Positions 6,459-16,024 of a stretch of DNA of 33,503 bases are shown piece by piece. The notes under the pieces were generated by a model. That model was given only the letters and a program-made list of their open reading frames with translations. It was not told the origin of the DNA and did not search any database. Every line of letters starts with the position of its first letter. Positions within the stretch are counted from its first letter, which is position 1. The DNA lies in NCBI GenBank assembly GCA_012514035.1, contig JAAZBB010000012.1:1-33503 (forward strand). Direction: 5' to 3'. The position numbers and the translations under genes were made by a program. Source of the stretch: Lentisphaerota bacterium (lineage in GTDB: Bacteria > Verrucomicrobiota > Kiritimatiellia > CAIQIC01 > Lenti-01).

Positions 6459-7067
6459 TTATTCCGCGTGGGCTTCGTGGATGGCGGTGGCCGGAGCATG
6501 GGCGTGACTGCCGGCCGACATGACGGCGGCATGGACGCCTTCGACGAAGTGCACGTAGGCCACATAGGCCGCCACGTATTCGCGGCCGGCTTCGACGCTG
6601 TCGTCCTTGTGCTTCCGGGCTTGCAGCGCCCGGTCGAATTTTTCGCGGACGGCCTGGCCGACGTGGCCGGTGATCTTGCCGATCATCTCGTCCGCCGAAC
6701 CGGCGGCCAACGCCCCGTCGGCCAGGGCAACGATGGGTTCGACCGGTTCGTCCTTGATGCCGGTGTAGGGAGCACCTTCGCCCGCGCGGTGCAAACGGAC
6801 GAGGGTTTCAAGGAAGTACTGATCGGCCAGTTCTTGCGCCTCCGGACTCTGGGTACGGACCGCGACGGCCTTGGCGAAGGCGGTTTTGACCGCTTCTTCA
6901 TCCGCCGGCATGACCCATTTGAGAATCGGGGTCGCGTCGCCGGCCGCGAGGGCCGCCTTGGCTTCGGGAATGACCGGGCCGTTGGCGGTGTCGCAGTGCG
7001 CGAAGACGGAGCCGGCCGCAAGGGCTGCAACCAAGGCATATACGAAGATGATCGATGTTTTTCTCAT
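6459..7067 (-). CDS. DUF6448-type secreted protein
   Basis: 202 residues with a strong AAGGAGG ribosome binding site (7073-7079). The signal peptide reads MRKTSIIFVYALVAALAAGSV with cleavage after AHC or VFA near residue 23. The mature part begins HCDTANGPVIPEA, the hallmark I associate with DUF6448, and is otherwise helical. It has several histidines and glutamates (FLETLVRLHRAGEG, GREYVAAYVAYVHFVEG, a histidine-rich C-terminus), which suggests metal or heme binding, though no biochemical role is known to me. It is the first gene of the Rrf2-ferredoxin-hcp cluster, so it is probably controlled by the same signal. An in-frame upstream extension inside cysK is rejected. Confidence 0.82.
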   Translation of the reverse strand: MRKTSIIFVYALVAALAAGSVFAHCDTANGPVIPEAKAALAAGDATPILKWVMPADEEAVKTAFAKAVAVRTQSPEAQELADQYFLETLVRLHRAGEGAPYTGIKDEPVEPIVALADGALAAGSADEMIGKITGHVGQAVREKFDRALQARKHKDDSVEAGREYVAAYVAYVHFVEGVHAAVMSAGSHAHAPATAIHEAHAE

Positions 7068-7080
7068 GGGAACCTCCTTA

Positions 7081-7104
7081 ATTCTGGTATCAGTATACCT
7101 GAAT
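7081..7104 (-). promoter_or_regulatory. Dyad operator overlapping the -10 of the DUF6448-Rrf2-ferredoxin-hcp cluster
   Basis: Two 10-base arms, ATTCTGGTAT (7081-7090) and ATACCTGAAT (7095-7104), are inverted repeats with one mismatch around a 4-base centre. On the minus strand the centre contains TATACT, a good -10 element, about 22 bases upstream of the ribosome binding site; the -35 is weak. Length and AT content resemble Rrf2-family operators. Autoregulation by the Rrf2 protein at 6009-6449 is the simplest reading. Confidence 0.6.
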
Positions 7105-7119
7105 ATAGGCAAAACGCAA

Positions 7120-7163
7120 ACGAAAAGACCGGATTTTCCGCCGGACCGTTTCGTGATCCGGTC
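7120..7163 (-). terminator. Intrinsic terminator of cysK
   Basis: On the minus strand GACCGGAT (overlapping the cysK stop) and ATCCGGTC form a perfect 8-bp stem around a loop that can itself fold, followed by TTTTCGTTT. It separates the cysteine operon from the downstream stress cluster. Confidence 0.7.
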
Positions 7164-8118
7164 AGCCGATGCCTTCGAAGAGGACGGTCGAGAGGTAGCG
7201 CTCGCCGGCGTCGGGCAGGATGACGACGATGGTTTTGCCGGCGAAGGCATCTTCGTGCGCCAGGCGCAGGGCGGCGGCGGTGGCCGCGCCGCAGGAGATG
7301 CCGACCAGCAGGCCTTCTTCGCGCGCCAGCCGGCGGCTGGTTTCGACGGCCTCGGGGGCGTTGACCTGTTCGACGCGGTCCACGAGCGACAGGTCGAGGT
7401 TGTTTGGAATGAATCCTGCTCCGAGGCCCTGGATTTTGTGCGGGCCGGGCTTGAGTTCCTGGCCGGCCAGCTGTTGTGAAATCACCGGGCTTTCCTGCGG
7501 TTCCACTGCGACGGACACGATGGGCTTGCCCATGGTTTTCTTGATGTAGCGGGAAATTCCGGTGAGGGTTCCGCCAGTGCCGACGCCGGCGACGAGCACG
7601 TCAATGGTGCCGCCGGTGTCGTTCCAGATTTCGGGGCCGGTGGTGGCCTCGTGGATGGCGGGATTGGCCGGATTGTTGAACTGCTGGGGCAGGAAGTATT
7701 TTTCGGGATTGGCGGCGACGAGGGCCTCGGCCTTTTGGATCGCGCCTTTCATGCCTTCGGGGCCGGGCGTGAGCACGAGGTTTGCGCCGAACGCGGCCAG
7801 CACGCGGCGGCGCTCGAGGCTCATCGTCTCGGGCATGGTCAGGGTGAGCGGGTAGCCGCGTGCGGCGGCGACGAACGCCAGCGCGATGCCGGTGTTGCCG
7901 CTGGTGGGTTCGATGATTTCCATCCCGGGCTTGAGGACGCCTCGTTTTTCGGCGTCCCAGACCATCGCGGCGCCGATGCGGCACTTGACGGAGTAGGCCG
8001 GGTTCCGGCCTTCCACCTTGCCCAGGACCGTGGCCTTGGCACCGGCCGTGATCCGGTTCAGGCGGACGAGGGGGGTGTTGCCGATGGATTCGGCGTTGTC
8101 GGCGTAGATGCGGCCCAT
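7162..8118 (-). CDS. cysK: Cysteine synthase A (O-acetylserine sulfhydrylase)
   Basis: 318 residues, the normal length. The PLP lysine is K45 in NPAYSVKCR. The substrate loop [15 protein letters not shown] and the phosphate-binding [10 protein letters not shown] are present, as are [15 protein letters not shown] and the late [10 protein letters not shown]. The enzyme joins O-acetylserine and sulfide to give cysteine. The start at 8118 sits behind TAAGGAG, in which the TAA is the stop of metY, so the two genes are coupled. CysK lies last in the Rrf2-metY-cysK block, with a terminator overlapping its stop. Confidence 0.96.
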   Translation of the reverse strand: MGRIYADNAESIGNTPLVRLNRITAGAKATVLGKVEGRNPAYSVKCRIGAAMVWDAEKRGVLKPGMEIIEPTSGNTGIALAFVAAARGYPLTLTMPETMSLERRRVLAAFGANLVLTPGPEGMKGAIQKAEALVAANPEKYFLPQQFNNPANPAIHEATTGPEIWNDTGGTIDVLVAGVGTGGTLTGISRYIKKTMGKPIVSVAVEPQESPVISQQLAGQELKPGPHKIQGLGAGFIPNNLDLSLVDRVEQVNAPEAVETSRRLAREEGLLVGISCGAATAAALRLAHEDAFAGKTIVVILPDAGERYLSTVLFEGIG

Positions 8119-8128
8119 GGCGTTCTCC

Positions 8129-9439
<1,311 letters not shown>

Positions 9440-9500
9440 TCACCCTCGGGGGGGGAATTGCTTTTTACATCCGTTTTTGTAGGGTTCTTTTAAATGTCTA

Positions 9501-9529
9501 GTAATACTATGGAATATATTGAATATTAC
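9501..9529 (-). promoter_or_regulatory. AT-rich dyad upstream of metY
   Basis: GTAATA (9501-9506) and TATTAC (9524-9529) are perfect inverted arms in a notably AT-rich patch 80-110 bases upstream of the metY start. It is the obvious candidate for a promoter or operator of metY-cysK, perhaps bound by the Rrf2 regulator encoded just upstream. The exact -10/-35 is not clear. Confidence 0.4.
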
Positions 9530-9594
9530 GACATCTACCGCACTCGTCAAATTGAATTTTGATTTTTTTTTGGCGGGCAGGATTCAGGGCGGGT

Positions 9595-10029
9595 TCAAAT
9601 GACATAGTCGGGCATTTGGTTTTGCCGGTCACAGCGCTCGCGCAGATCGCGCAGGGTGGAAGAAGCCAGATAGGTGGAAATCTTGCGTTCCATATCGGCC
9701 CAGATTTCGCTTTCGACCCGTTCTTCGCTGCGGCTGGAATTGTTCATCCGGGAATGGGCCACCAGTTTGCAGGGGCCGTCGAGGGCGAACACGATGTCCT
9801 TGAGGGTGATGGCGCGGCTGGCGTGCGCCAGGCGATATCCCCCTTGGGCGCCCCGCGCCGCCCGGACCAGCCCCGCGGAGGTCAGGGCGTTCATGACCTG
9901 CCACAAATATTTCTCCGAGGCCGATTCGGTCGCGGCCAGTTCGCGCAGGGTCAGCGTTTTTGCGGCCGGCAGGGCGGCCAGCGTGAGCATGACCCGTACG
10001 CCGTGACGGCATTTTTTGGAAATACGCAT
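9595..10029 (-). CDS. Rrf2-family regulator without cysteine triad (CymR-like)
   Basis: 144 residues. The N-terminus MRISKKCRHGVRVMLTLAAL and the winged helix (ASEKYLWQVMNALTSAGLVRAARGAQGGYRLA) are typical of Rrf2. Only one cysteine, in GPCKL, follows the helix-turn-helix, so the Fe-S triad is missing. This is the CymR type, which in Firmicutes represses sulfur assimilation genes together with CysK. Here it stands directly upstream of metY and cysK in the same orientation, which supports control of cysteine and methionine sulfur supply. A separate promoter for metY is likely because of the 170-base gap. Its precise signal is inferred. Confidence 0.82.
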   Translation of the reverse strand: MRISKKCRHGVRVMLTLAALPAAKTLTLRELAATESASEKYLWQVMNALTSAGLVRAARGAQGGYRLAHASRAITLKDIVFALDGPCKLVAHSRMNNSSRSEERVESEIWADMERKISTYLASSTLRDLRERCDRQNQMPDYVI

Positions 10030-10129
10030 GGATTTCTTCTCTCGTTGATCATCGACTGAAGCACTCGAAGAACTAGGCTATCGGGGCGCGGCGGCCGGTG
10101 TCAATGGCGTTCAGCGCCGAGGGCATGGT

Positions 10130-10159
10130 TTGGCAACCGGGGGGGGCCTGTGGTAGGAT
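10130..10159 (+). promoter_or_regulatory. Predicted promoter of the flavodiiron gene
   Basis: TTGGCA (10130-10135), 18-base spacer, TAGGAT (10154-10159). The start codon follows 30 bases later, behind AAGGAG at 10178-10183. Confidence 0.45.
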
Positions 10160-10189
10160 TAAAAATCTGAAAGAGGCAAGGAGAACCAG

Positions 10190-11359
10190 ATGAAACCGAG
10201 ACAACTACGCGACGGTGTCCAATGGATGGGTGCCGTGGATTGGAACCGGCGACTGTTTGATTCGCTGATCCCGTTGCCGGACGGCACCAGTTACAACGCC
10301 TATCTGGTCCGGGGCACGGGAAAAACGGCCCTGATCGATGCGGTCGATCCAGCCATGCTGGAGATCCTGAAACGGCATCTGGCCCACGTGGACCGCGTGG
10401 ACTACATCATCGCGCAACATGCCGAGCAGGACCACGCCGGCGGCATCCCGTTCGTCATGGAGAAATATCCCGAAGCCATCGTAATCTGCTCGCCGAAGGC
10501 CAAGGACCTGCTCATCACCCACCTGGATGTGCCGGAAAACAAAATCCGAACGGTCGCGGACGGCGAAAGCCTCTCCCTGGGCGGCAAGACGTTGAAGTTC
10601 ATCCACACCCCGTGGGTGCACTGGCCCGAAACCATGAGCACCTACCTCGCCGAGGACCGCATCGTGTTCACCTGCGATTTCCTGGGCGCGCACATTGCCT
10701 CCTCGGAACTCTTCGCCGGCGACGACACCTACGTGATCGAGGCCGCCAAGCGCTACTATGCCGAAATCATGATGCCTTTCCGCTCCATGGTGCGCAGCAA
10801 CCTCAAGAAAATCCGCGAGCTGCAGTTCGACCTGATTGCCCCGAGCCATGGGCAGATCTATGACAAGCCCGAACGGATCCTTGCGGCCTATGAAGACTGG
10901 TCGTCCGACCGCGTGGAAAACCGCGTGGTGCTGCCCTACGTTTCCATGCACGGGAGCACCGAGCTCATGGTGGATCACCTGGTCGCCGCTTTGGCCGAGC
11001 GGGGCGTCGCGGTCCAGAAATTCGAGCTGACTACCACGGACATCGGCAAACTGGCCATGGCGCTGGTGGATGCCGCGACCATTGTGATCGGTGCGCCAAC
11101 CGTGCACATGGGGCCCCACCCGGCCGTTTTTTCGGCCACCCATCTGGCCAATGCCCTGCGGCCCAAGCTGAAATACGCCGCGATCATTGGCTCCTATGGC
11201 TGGAGCACCCAGGTGGTCGAACGGATTTCCGGCCTGATTCCCAACCTGAAAGTCGAGGTGCTGGGCACCGTGCTGTGCCGGGGCCTGCCCCGCGCGGCAA
11301 CCTTCGCCGAGTTGGATGCCCTGGCCGACGCCATCCGGGCCAAGCATGCCGCGCTCTGA
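10190..11359 (+). CDS. Flavodiiron protein (FprA-type A flavoprotein, NO/O2 reductase)
   Basis: 389 residues. The N-terminal metallo-beta-lactamase-like domain has the full di-iron ligand set: H77, E79, D81 and H82 in QHAEQDHAGG, H144 in WVHWPETM, D163 in CDFLGAH and H220 in APSHG. The flavodoxin domain begins near residue 248 (YVSMHGSTELM) and contains IGAPTVHMGPHP and GSYGWSTQVV around the FMN site. Such proteins reduce O2 to water or NO to N2O using rubredoxin or similar donors. With Hcp it gives two independent ways of removing NO. Transcribed divergently from the CymR-like regulator and overlapping the next gene. Confidence 0.95.
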   Translation: MKPRQLRDGVQWMGAVDWNRRLFDSLIPLPDGTSYNAYLVRGTGKTALIDAVDPAMLEILKRHLAHVDRVDYIIAQHAEQDHAGGIPFVMEKYPEAIVICSPKAKDLLITHLDVPENKIRTVADGESLSLGGKTLKFIHTPWVHWPETMSTYLAEDRIVFTCDFLGAHIASSELFAGDDTYVIEAAKRYYAEIMMPFRSMVRSNLKKIRELQFDLIAPSHGQIYDKPERILAAYEDWSSDRVENRVVLPYVSMHGSTELMVDHLVAALAERGVAVQKFELTTTDIGKLAMALVDAATIVIGAPTVHMGPHPAVFSATHLANALRPKLKYAAIIGSYGWSTQVVERISGLIPNLKVEVLGTVLCRGLPRAATFAELDALADAIRAKHAAL

Positions 11360-11714
11360 GCCGAAAATCGAAATCCGGCGGATCTACGATTCGCCGGTGG
11401 AGGGGTATCGCGTTCTGGTCGATCGCCTGTGGCCGCGCGGCGTATCCAAGGCGGCGGCGCGATTGGATGAATGGCCCCGGCATCTGGCGCCCAGCGCCGG
11501 GTTGCGCAAATGGTTTGGACACGATCCCGCTCGATGGGAGGAATTCCGGGCCCGGTATCGCGGGGAACTGGCGGCGCACCCGGATGAATTGGAGCGCCTG
11601 CGGCAGATCGCCCGGCGGCGGAAACTGGTCCTGCTTTTCGCGGCAAAAAGCCTGGACTGCAATCATGCCATCGTTTTACGAGAGGTTTTGAGCTCGATCA
11701 CCTCCCGCGGGTGA
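11346..11714 (+). CDS. DUF488 family protein (YeaO-like)
   Basis: 122 residues. The ATG at 11346 overlaps the flavodiiron stop by 14 bases, so the two are probably co-translated. The pattern IRRIYDSP, GYRVLVDRLWPRGVSK, LDEWPRHLAPSAGLRKWFGHDPARW and LLFAAKSLDCNHAIVL is the DUF488/YeaO signature, including the cysteine before NHA. Biochemistry of the family is not established; members often sit near redox or nucleic-acid repair genes. The overlap with an NO/O2 reductase suggests a stress-related role here, which is inference. Between its stop and the pulA end (11715-11763) there are GC-rich inverted segments but no clear terminator. Confidence 0.85.
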   Translation: MPRSEPKIEIRRIYDSPVEGYRVLVDRLWPRGVSKAAARLDEWPRHLAPSAGLRKWFGHDPARWEEFRARYRGELAAHPDELERLRQIARRRKLVLLFAAKSLDCNHAIVLREVLSSITSRG

Positions 11715-11763
11715 TTCTGTTCGGGCATGCCCCGGTGCAACGGGGGGCCAACCGGTGGGGGGC

Positions 11764-13713
11764 TCAGGTTTTGGCGAGAACGAGAGCGGAGCTGGGGACG
11801 ACGGCACAGGAATCGCCGGGGAGGCGGCGGAGGGTTTTGACTCCGGCTTTGCGGCCATCGACGAGCACGCGCCAGCCGGCGGCGGGCAGTTTCACGGTTC
11901 GGCGCCGGGCGGTGGCATTGAAGACAACGGCGAACAGGTTGCCGCCGGCGGGGCTTTGGAGGATGTAGCCGACCATCCCGGGGGCGGGCATGTTCAGGAA
12001 GGCCAATCCGCGGCGGATGTCGGTGGCGGTTTTGAGGCGGAAGGCGGGATGCGCCTTGCGCAGGGCGATCAGGCCGCGGTAGTAGGCGACGAGGCCGGCG
12101 TATTTTTCTTTGCGGCGCCAATCCATCGCGTTGACGGAGTCGGGCAGGTTGTAGGTGTTTTCATGGCCCTTCTTGGAGCGGGCCATTTCTTCGCCGGCGT
12201 GCAGGAAGGCGATGCCCTGGCTGGTCAGGACGATGGCGGCGGCCAGGCGGTTCATGGCGAGGCGGTCGGCGTTCTTCAAGCCTTTGGTCGTCAGCGCGAG
12301 CTTGTCCCACAGGGCGTGGTTGTCGTGGCAGGAATCGTAGCTGACGCAATGGTGCGGCTGCTTGGCCCAGGGGCCGTTCCAAAGATCGCCCGCGGGATAG
12401 GCGATCTGCGGATGCCGGACGGATGCCGCGATCCCGGTCTTGAGGCGTTCTTCGAAGCCGGGCGCGCCTTGGACGAAACCGCCCTGGTGGTGTTCGGAGA
12501 CAGGGCCCTTGATGGCGTCGCGGATCGTGTCGTTGAAGGCGGCGACGCGGGGCAGGCGCGCGACGTTGGTTTTCATGGCGCGTCGGTCGGCGGGCAGGGG
12601 GCTGTCGCCGCCGGTCCAGCCTTCGCCGTACAGGAGGATCGAAGGATCGATCCGGTCCATGGCCCGGCGGATCCGGCGCATGGTTTCCAGGTCGTGCAGA
12701 CCCATGAGATCGAAGCGGAAGCCGTCGACGTGGTACTCGGTGGCCCAGTAAACGAGGGAATCGAGCATCATCTTGCGGACCATGGAGCGGTCGGAGGCGA
12801 CTTCGTTGCCGCAGCCGGAGCCGTTGGAAAAACCGCCCGCGGCGTTCTGCCGGTGGTAGTAGCCCGGCACGAGACGGTGGAAGTGGGAATCGCCGCCGCG
12901 GTAGGTGTGGTTGTAGACGACGTCGAGCACCACGCGCAGCCCGGCCCGGTGCAGGCCCTGCACCATCCGCTTGAATTCGCGCACGCGGACGCGGCCGTCG
13001 CAGGGGTCGGTGGCGTAGGAACCTTCGGGAACGTTGTAGTTTTCGGGATTGTAGCCCCAGTTGTACGACCGGCCCGACTTGGTTTCGTCCACGCCGCCGT
13101 AGTCGGCGACGGGCAGGAGGTGCACGTGGGTGATGCCGAGTTCGCGGAGATGGTCGACGCCCGTGCGGACGCCGCCGGGGCCCTTCGTGCCGCGTTCGGC
13201 CACGCCGAGATAGGTGCCGGGGAAGCGGCTGCCGGCGGAGGGATGGATGGTGAAGTCGCGGACGTGGAGTTCGTAGACAACGGCATCCACGGGATCGCCG
13301 AAGGGCGGCTTGACGTCGCGGGCCCAACCGGCCGGATCAGTCGTGCGCAGGTCAAGGATCATGGCGCGCTCGCCGTTGGCGCCGGTGGCGACGGCGTAGG
13401 GATCGACGGCTTCGACGGGCGCGGCCTGGCCGGGATGGACGAGGCGGTAGCGGTAGTAGCGGTTGCGCAGGTCGCCCTTCACCGTCGCCGTCCACGTGCC
13501 TTTCGCGCCCGGAGCCATGGGGACCACGCGCGGCGTTTCGGGCCGGTGGCCGGTGCGGAAGAGCAGCAGCTCGACGGATCGGGCGGTGGGCGCCCAGACG
13601 CGGAACGACGTCGCGGTCCGGGAAGGCCGGGCGCCGAGATCCTGGCCGGCATAATGGAACTTGTTCGCGAATTCCTTGGAATCGAATCCGGGGACGCTTG
13701 TGTTTCGTTTCAT
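11764..13713 (-). CDS. pulA: Type I pullulanase (glycogen/alpha-glucan debranching enzyme, GH13)
   Basis: 649 residues from the ATG at 13713, preceded by AAAGG; a TTG start 27 bases earlier is less likely. An N-terminal CBM48-like domain (FRVWAPTARSVELLLF, YYRYRL) precedes the GH13 barrel. The type I pullulanase hallmark YNWGYNP lies at about 217-223. Catalytic residues are D335 in DGFRFDLMG, E364 in LLYGEGW and D464 in SCHDNHALWD. There is no signal peptide, so it should act in the cytoplasm on alpha-1,6 branch points of glycogen or imported glucans. The GIAFLHAGEEMARSK segment and a C-terminal beta domain follow. It stands alone on this strand. Confidence 0.92.
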   Translation of the reverse strand: MKRNTSVPGFDSKEFANKFHYAGQDLGARPSRTATSFRVWAPTARSVELLLFRTGHRPETPRVVPMAPGAKGTWTATVKGDLRNRYYRYRLVHPGQAAPVEAVDPYAVATGANGERAMILDLRTTDPAGWARDVKPPFGDPVDAVVYELHVRDFTIHPSAGSRFPGTYLGVAERGTKGPGGVRTGVDHLRELGITHVHLLPVADYGGVDETKSGRSYNWGYNPENYNVPEGSYATDPCDGRVRVREFKRMVQGLHRAGLRVVLDVVYNHTYRGGDSHFHRLVPGYYHRQNAAGGFSNGSGCGNEVASDRSMVRKMMLDSLVYWATEYHVDGFRFDLMGLHDLETMRRIRRAMDRIDPSILLYGEGWTGGDSPLPADRRAMKTNVARLPRVAAFNDTIRDAIKGPVSEHHQGGFVQGAPGFEERLKTGIAASVRHPQIAYPAGDLWNGPWAKQPHHCVSYDSCHDNHALWDKLALTTKGLKNADRLAMNRLAAAIVLTSQGIAFLHAGEEMARSKKGHENTYNLPDSVNAMDWRRKEKYAGLVAYYRGLIALRKAHPAFRLKTATDIRRGLAFLNMPAPGMVGYILQSPAGGNLFAVVFNATARRRTVKLPAAGWRVLVDGRKAGVKTLRRLPGDSCAVVPSSALVLAKT

Positions 13714-13858
13714 GACGACCTTTCGCAGATGGTGCGGCAAATTACACCACTCCGCCGCGGCTGTCGAGCGGGCCGCCGCAGCCGGCGGCAGGGCCGGATT
13801 GGCACTTGGGGCGGGTGCGTGTTAGGTTGGCCGGCGATTTAGAAGAAGGAATTTCAAC

Positions 13859-15628
13859 ATGAAAACCATCATCATCGGCGGCGTGGCGGGCGGAGCGAGT
13901 GCGGCGGCGCGGTTGCGGCGGCTGGACGAGAAAGCCGAAATCGTGCTGCTGGAGAAGGGGCCGCACATTTCGTACGCGAACTGCGGGCTGCCGTACCACC
14001 TTGGCAAGATCATCCCCGAGCGCAGCTGGCTGCTGGTGATGACACCGGAGAATTTCCGCAAGCGCTTCAACGTGGATGTGCGCGTGAACCACGAAGTGAC
14101 CGCCATTGACCGCGCTAAGAAGACCGTCAAGGTGCTGAACCGGCAGACGGGGACGGAAACCGAGGAGCGCTACGACAAGCTGGTCATCGCGACGGGCTCG
14201 TCGCCGATCCAGCTCAAGCTGCCGGGGATCGATCTGCCAGAAGTGCTGCCGCTGTGGACGCTGGAGGACATGGACCGCATCGCCCAGAAGCTCGACGCGG
14301 GCGCAAAGAGCGTCATCGTGGTCGGCGGCGGGTTCGTGGGCATGGAACTGGCCGAGAGCCTCCGGCACCGCGGGTTGGCGGTGACGCTTTTGGAAATGGG
14401 CCGTCAACTGCTGCCGACGATGGACGAAGAAATGAGCTCGCTGCTGGCCGAGGAGCTGCGGCTGGCGGGGATCGTCGTCGAACTGGGCGCGACGGTGTCG
14501 GCGTTCGCGCCGGCCGACGGCGGCGGCATGACGGCGACCGTCAAGGACGGCCGTTCGTGGACGGCGGGCGTGGTGGCGCTGTGCGTGGGCGTGAAGCCGA
14601 ACTCCGCGCTGGCGCAGGCGGCGGGGCTGGAGACGGGATCCAAGGGGCATGTCGTCGTCGACGCGCAGATGCGGACGGCTGATCCGGACATTTTCGCCGT
14701 GGGCGACGTCGTGGAAGTGGTTGATCCGGTCTTCGGCGGGACGACGGCGGTGCCGCTGGCGGGCCCGGCGAACCGGCAGGGGCGCATCGCGGCGGACAAC
14801 GTCCTCGGGCGCGGCCGGCGCTACGAAGGCACCTTCGGCGCCTCGGTGGTGAAGGTCGGCAAGCTGACGGCCGCGAGCTGCGGCCACACGGAAGCCAAGC
14901 TGAAATCGATGGGCAAGAAATACCAAAAGGTCTACCTGCATGCCGGATCGCACGCGGGCTACTATCCCGGCGCGACGACGCTGCATATCAAACTGCTTTT
15001 CGGCAACGACGGGAAAATCTACGGTGGGCAGGTCATCGGGGCCGAGGGCGCGGACAAGCGCGCCGACGTGCTGGCGACGGCCATGCGCGCGGGCATGGAC
15101 GTGCGCCAGCTCGCGGAGCTGGAGCTGTGCTACGCGCCGCCGTTCAGCTCGGCCAAGGACCCCATCACCGTGGCAGGCATGATCGCCACGAACGCGCTCG
15201 ACGGCGTCACGACCCTGGCGCACGCCGACGCGCTGCCAGAAGACGCCCTGCTGCTCGATGTGCGCGAGCCGGCCGAGGTCACCCAGGGCACGCTCAAAGG
15301 CGTCGTGAACGTGCCGCTGCACAAAGTGCGCTCGCGCGCGTTCGAGCTGCCCAAGGACCGCCAGATCGTCGTGTTCTGCCAAGTCGGCTTGCGCGGCTAC
15401 ATCGCCGAGCGCATCCTGAAACAACTGGGCTACAACGCGGCCAACCTGTCGGGCGGCTACCTGACTTGGAAGCAGTTCCAGCCCGAGAAGTGGATTCCAT
15501 CCGACGAGCAGATTTCGTTGGCCACGACGGGCAGCGAGGGCGGACCCAGCCAAAAAGAAAAAGGGAAAAAGAAAAAGGGTCAGTTCCGTAAAATGGTAAT
15601 ATTCTTGAACCCGGTCGCGGCTCTGTGA
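13859..15628 (+). CDS. CoA-disulfide reductase / rhodanese fusion, with a repeat-derived tail
   Basis: 589 codons with AAGGAA upstream. FAD-binding N-terminus (IIGGVAGGASAAARLRR), the single redox cysteine C42 in SYANCGLPYH that marks CoA-disulfide reductases, the NAD(P)H site VVGGGFVGMELAES, and AVGDVVEV near 281. The pyridine-nucleotide oxidoreductase dimerisation domain follows, then a rhodanese domain from about 460 with catalytic C507 in VFCQVGLRGY. Relatives reduce CoA disulfide, CoA persulfide or polysulfide. The last 15-20 residues are encoded by the dispersed GGGTCAGTTCCGTAA motif (15575-15600) and the sequence after it, preceded by a lysine-rich stretch, so the natural C-terminus has probably been replaced. 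Function should survive, since the tail lies past the rhodanese fold. Confidence 0.92.
   Translation: MKTIIIGGVAGGASAAARLRRLDEKAEIVLLEKGPHISYANCGLPYHLGKIIPERSWLLVMTPENFRKRFNVDVRVNHEVTAIDRAKKTVKVLNRQTGTETEERYDKLVIATGSSPIQLKLPGIDLPEVLPLWTLEDMDRIAQKLDAGAKSVIVVGGGFVGMELAESLRHRGLAVTLLEMGRQLLPTMDEEMSSLLAEELRLAGIVVELGATVSAFAPADGGGMTATVKDGRSWTAGVVALCVGVKPNSALAQAAGLETGSKGHVVVDAQMRTADPDIFAVGDVVEVVDPVFGGTTAVPLAGPANRQGRIAADNVLGRGRRYEGTFGASVVKVGKLTAASCGHTEAKLKSMGKKYQKVYLHAGSHAGYYPGATTLHIKLLFGNDGKIYGGQVIGAEGADKRADVLATAMRAGMDVRQLAELELCYAPPFSSAKDPITVAGMIATNALDGVTTLAHADALPEDALLLDVREPAEVTQGTLKGVVNVPLHKVRSRAFELPKDRQIVVFCQVGLRGYIAERILKQLGYNAANLSGGYLTWKQFQPEKWIPSDEQISLATTGSEGGPSQKEKGKKKKGQFRKMVIFLNPVAAL
15575..15600 (+). 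repeat. Dispersed GGGTCAGTTCCGTAA motif, copy 2 (inside a gene's 3' end)
   Basis: AAGGGTCAGTTCCGTAAAAT followed by GGTAAT. It matches copy 1 at 3429 over most of its length and copy 3 at 21197 in inverted form. It lies inside the reading frame of the CoA-disulfide reductase and supplies part of its final residues. Confidence 0.6.
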
Positions 15629-15669
15629 GAGCATGTCCGCATCCAAAAGAGGACAGTCCCGAATGGCGC

Positions 15670-16005
15670 TTAGTTAAGGCCTAATACTTTTCGGGTCAAA
15701 GGCTTGCGCCGCGGAGGGCCGGGCGTGTTTTTGAAGATCAAGGTGCGGCTTATCTGCTCCATGCGCTTGAGGGCGTCTTGGACTTCGCGCCAGGCGGCGA
15801 TGGCCTCGCGCATCTGCTCGTACTGTTCTTTCGAAAGCGCGACAGAAACGGTTTTGCCCCGTTCCTTGCGCGTCCACTGATAGCAGGGTCCGCCGGCTCC
15901 CGGCCCGCGATCTTGCACGTAGCCGTGGCTGATCCACCCCGTTTTGCCCAGCCGCGCGCGCAGGCGCCGGTATTCGGCCTTCAATTCCTTTTCGTCCGGT
16001 TTCAT
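15670..16005 (-). CDS. Hypothetical protein, DUF6788-like
   Basis: 111 residues from the ATG at 16005. Charged helical N-terminus (KELKAEYRRLRARLGK), then GYVQDRGPGAGGPCYQWTRK, a compact module with one cysteine followed by strand-like residues, and a helical stretch (KEQYEQMREAIAAWREVQ). The tail is basic. I associate this with the small DUF6788-type proteins often found near transposons; no function is known to me. Start choice is uncertain: no Shine-Dalgarno sequence precedes 16005, and an in-frame ATG at 16023 also exists. Starts further upstream fall inside the IS630 element, whose insertion 27 bases before the start has probably displaced the original promoter. Confidence 0.5.
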   Translation of the reverse strand: MKPDEKELKAEYRRLRARLGKTGWISHGYVQDRGPGAGGPCYQWTRKERGKTVSVALSKEQYEQMREAIAAWREVQDALKRMEQISRTLIFKNTPGPPRRKPLTRKVLGLN

Positions 16006-16024
16006 AAAAAGAGTCCAAAGCATA

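Noticed and set aside
11755..15646. Very long frames antisense to pulA (plus strand, 11755-13842) and to the CoA-disulfide reductase (minus strand, 13742-15646)
   Set aside because: Both are repetitive-looking shadows of well-recognised enzymes.
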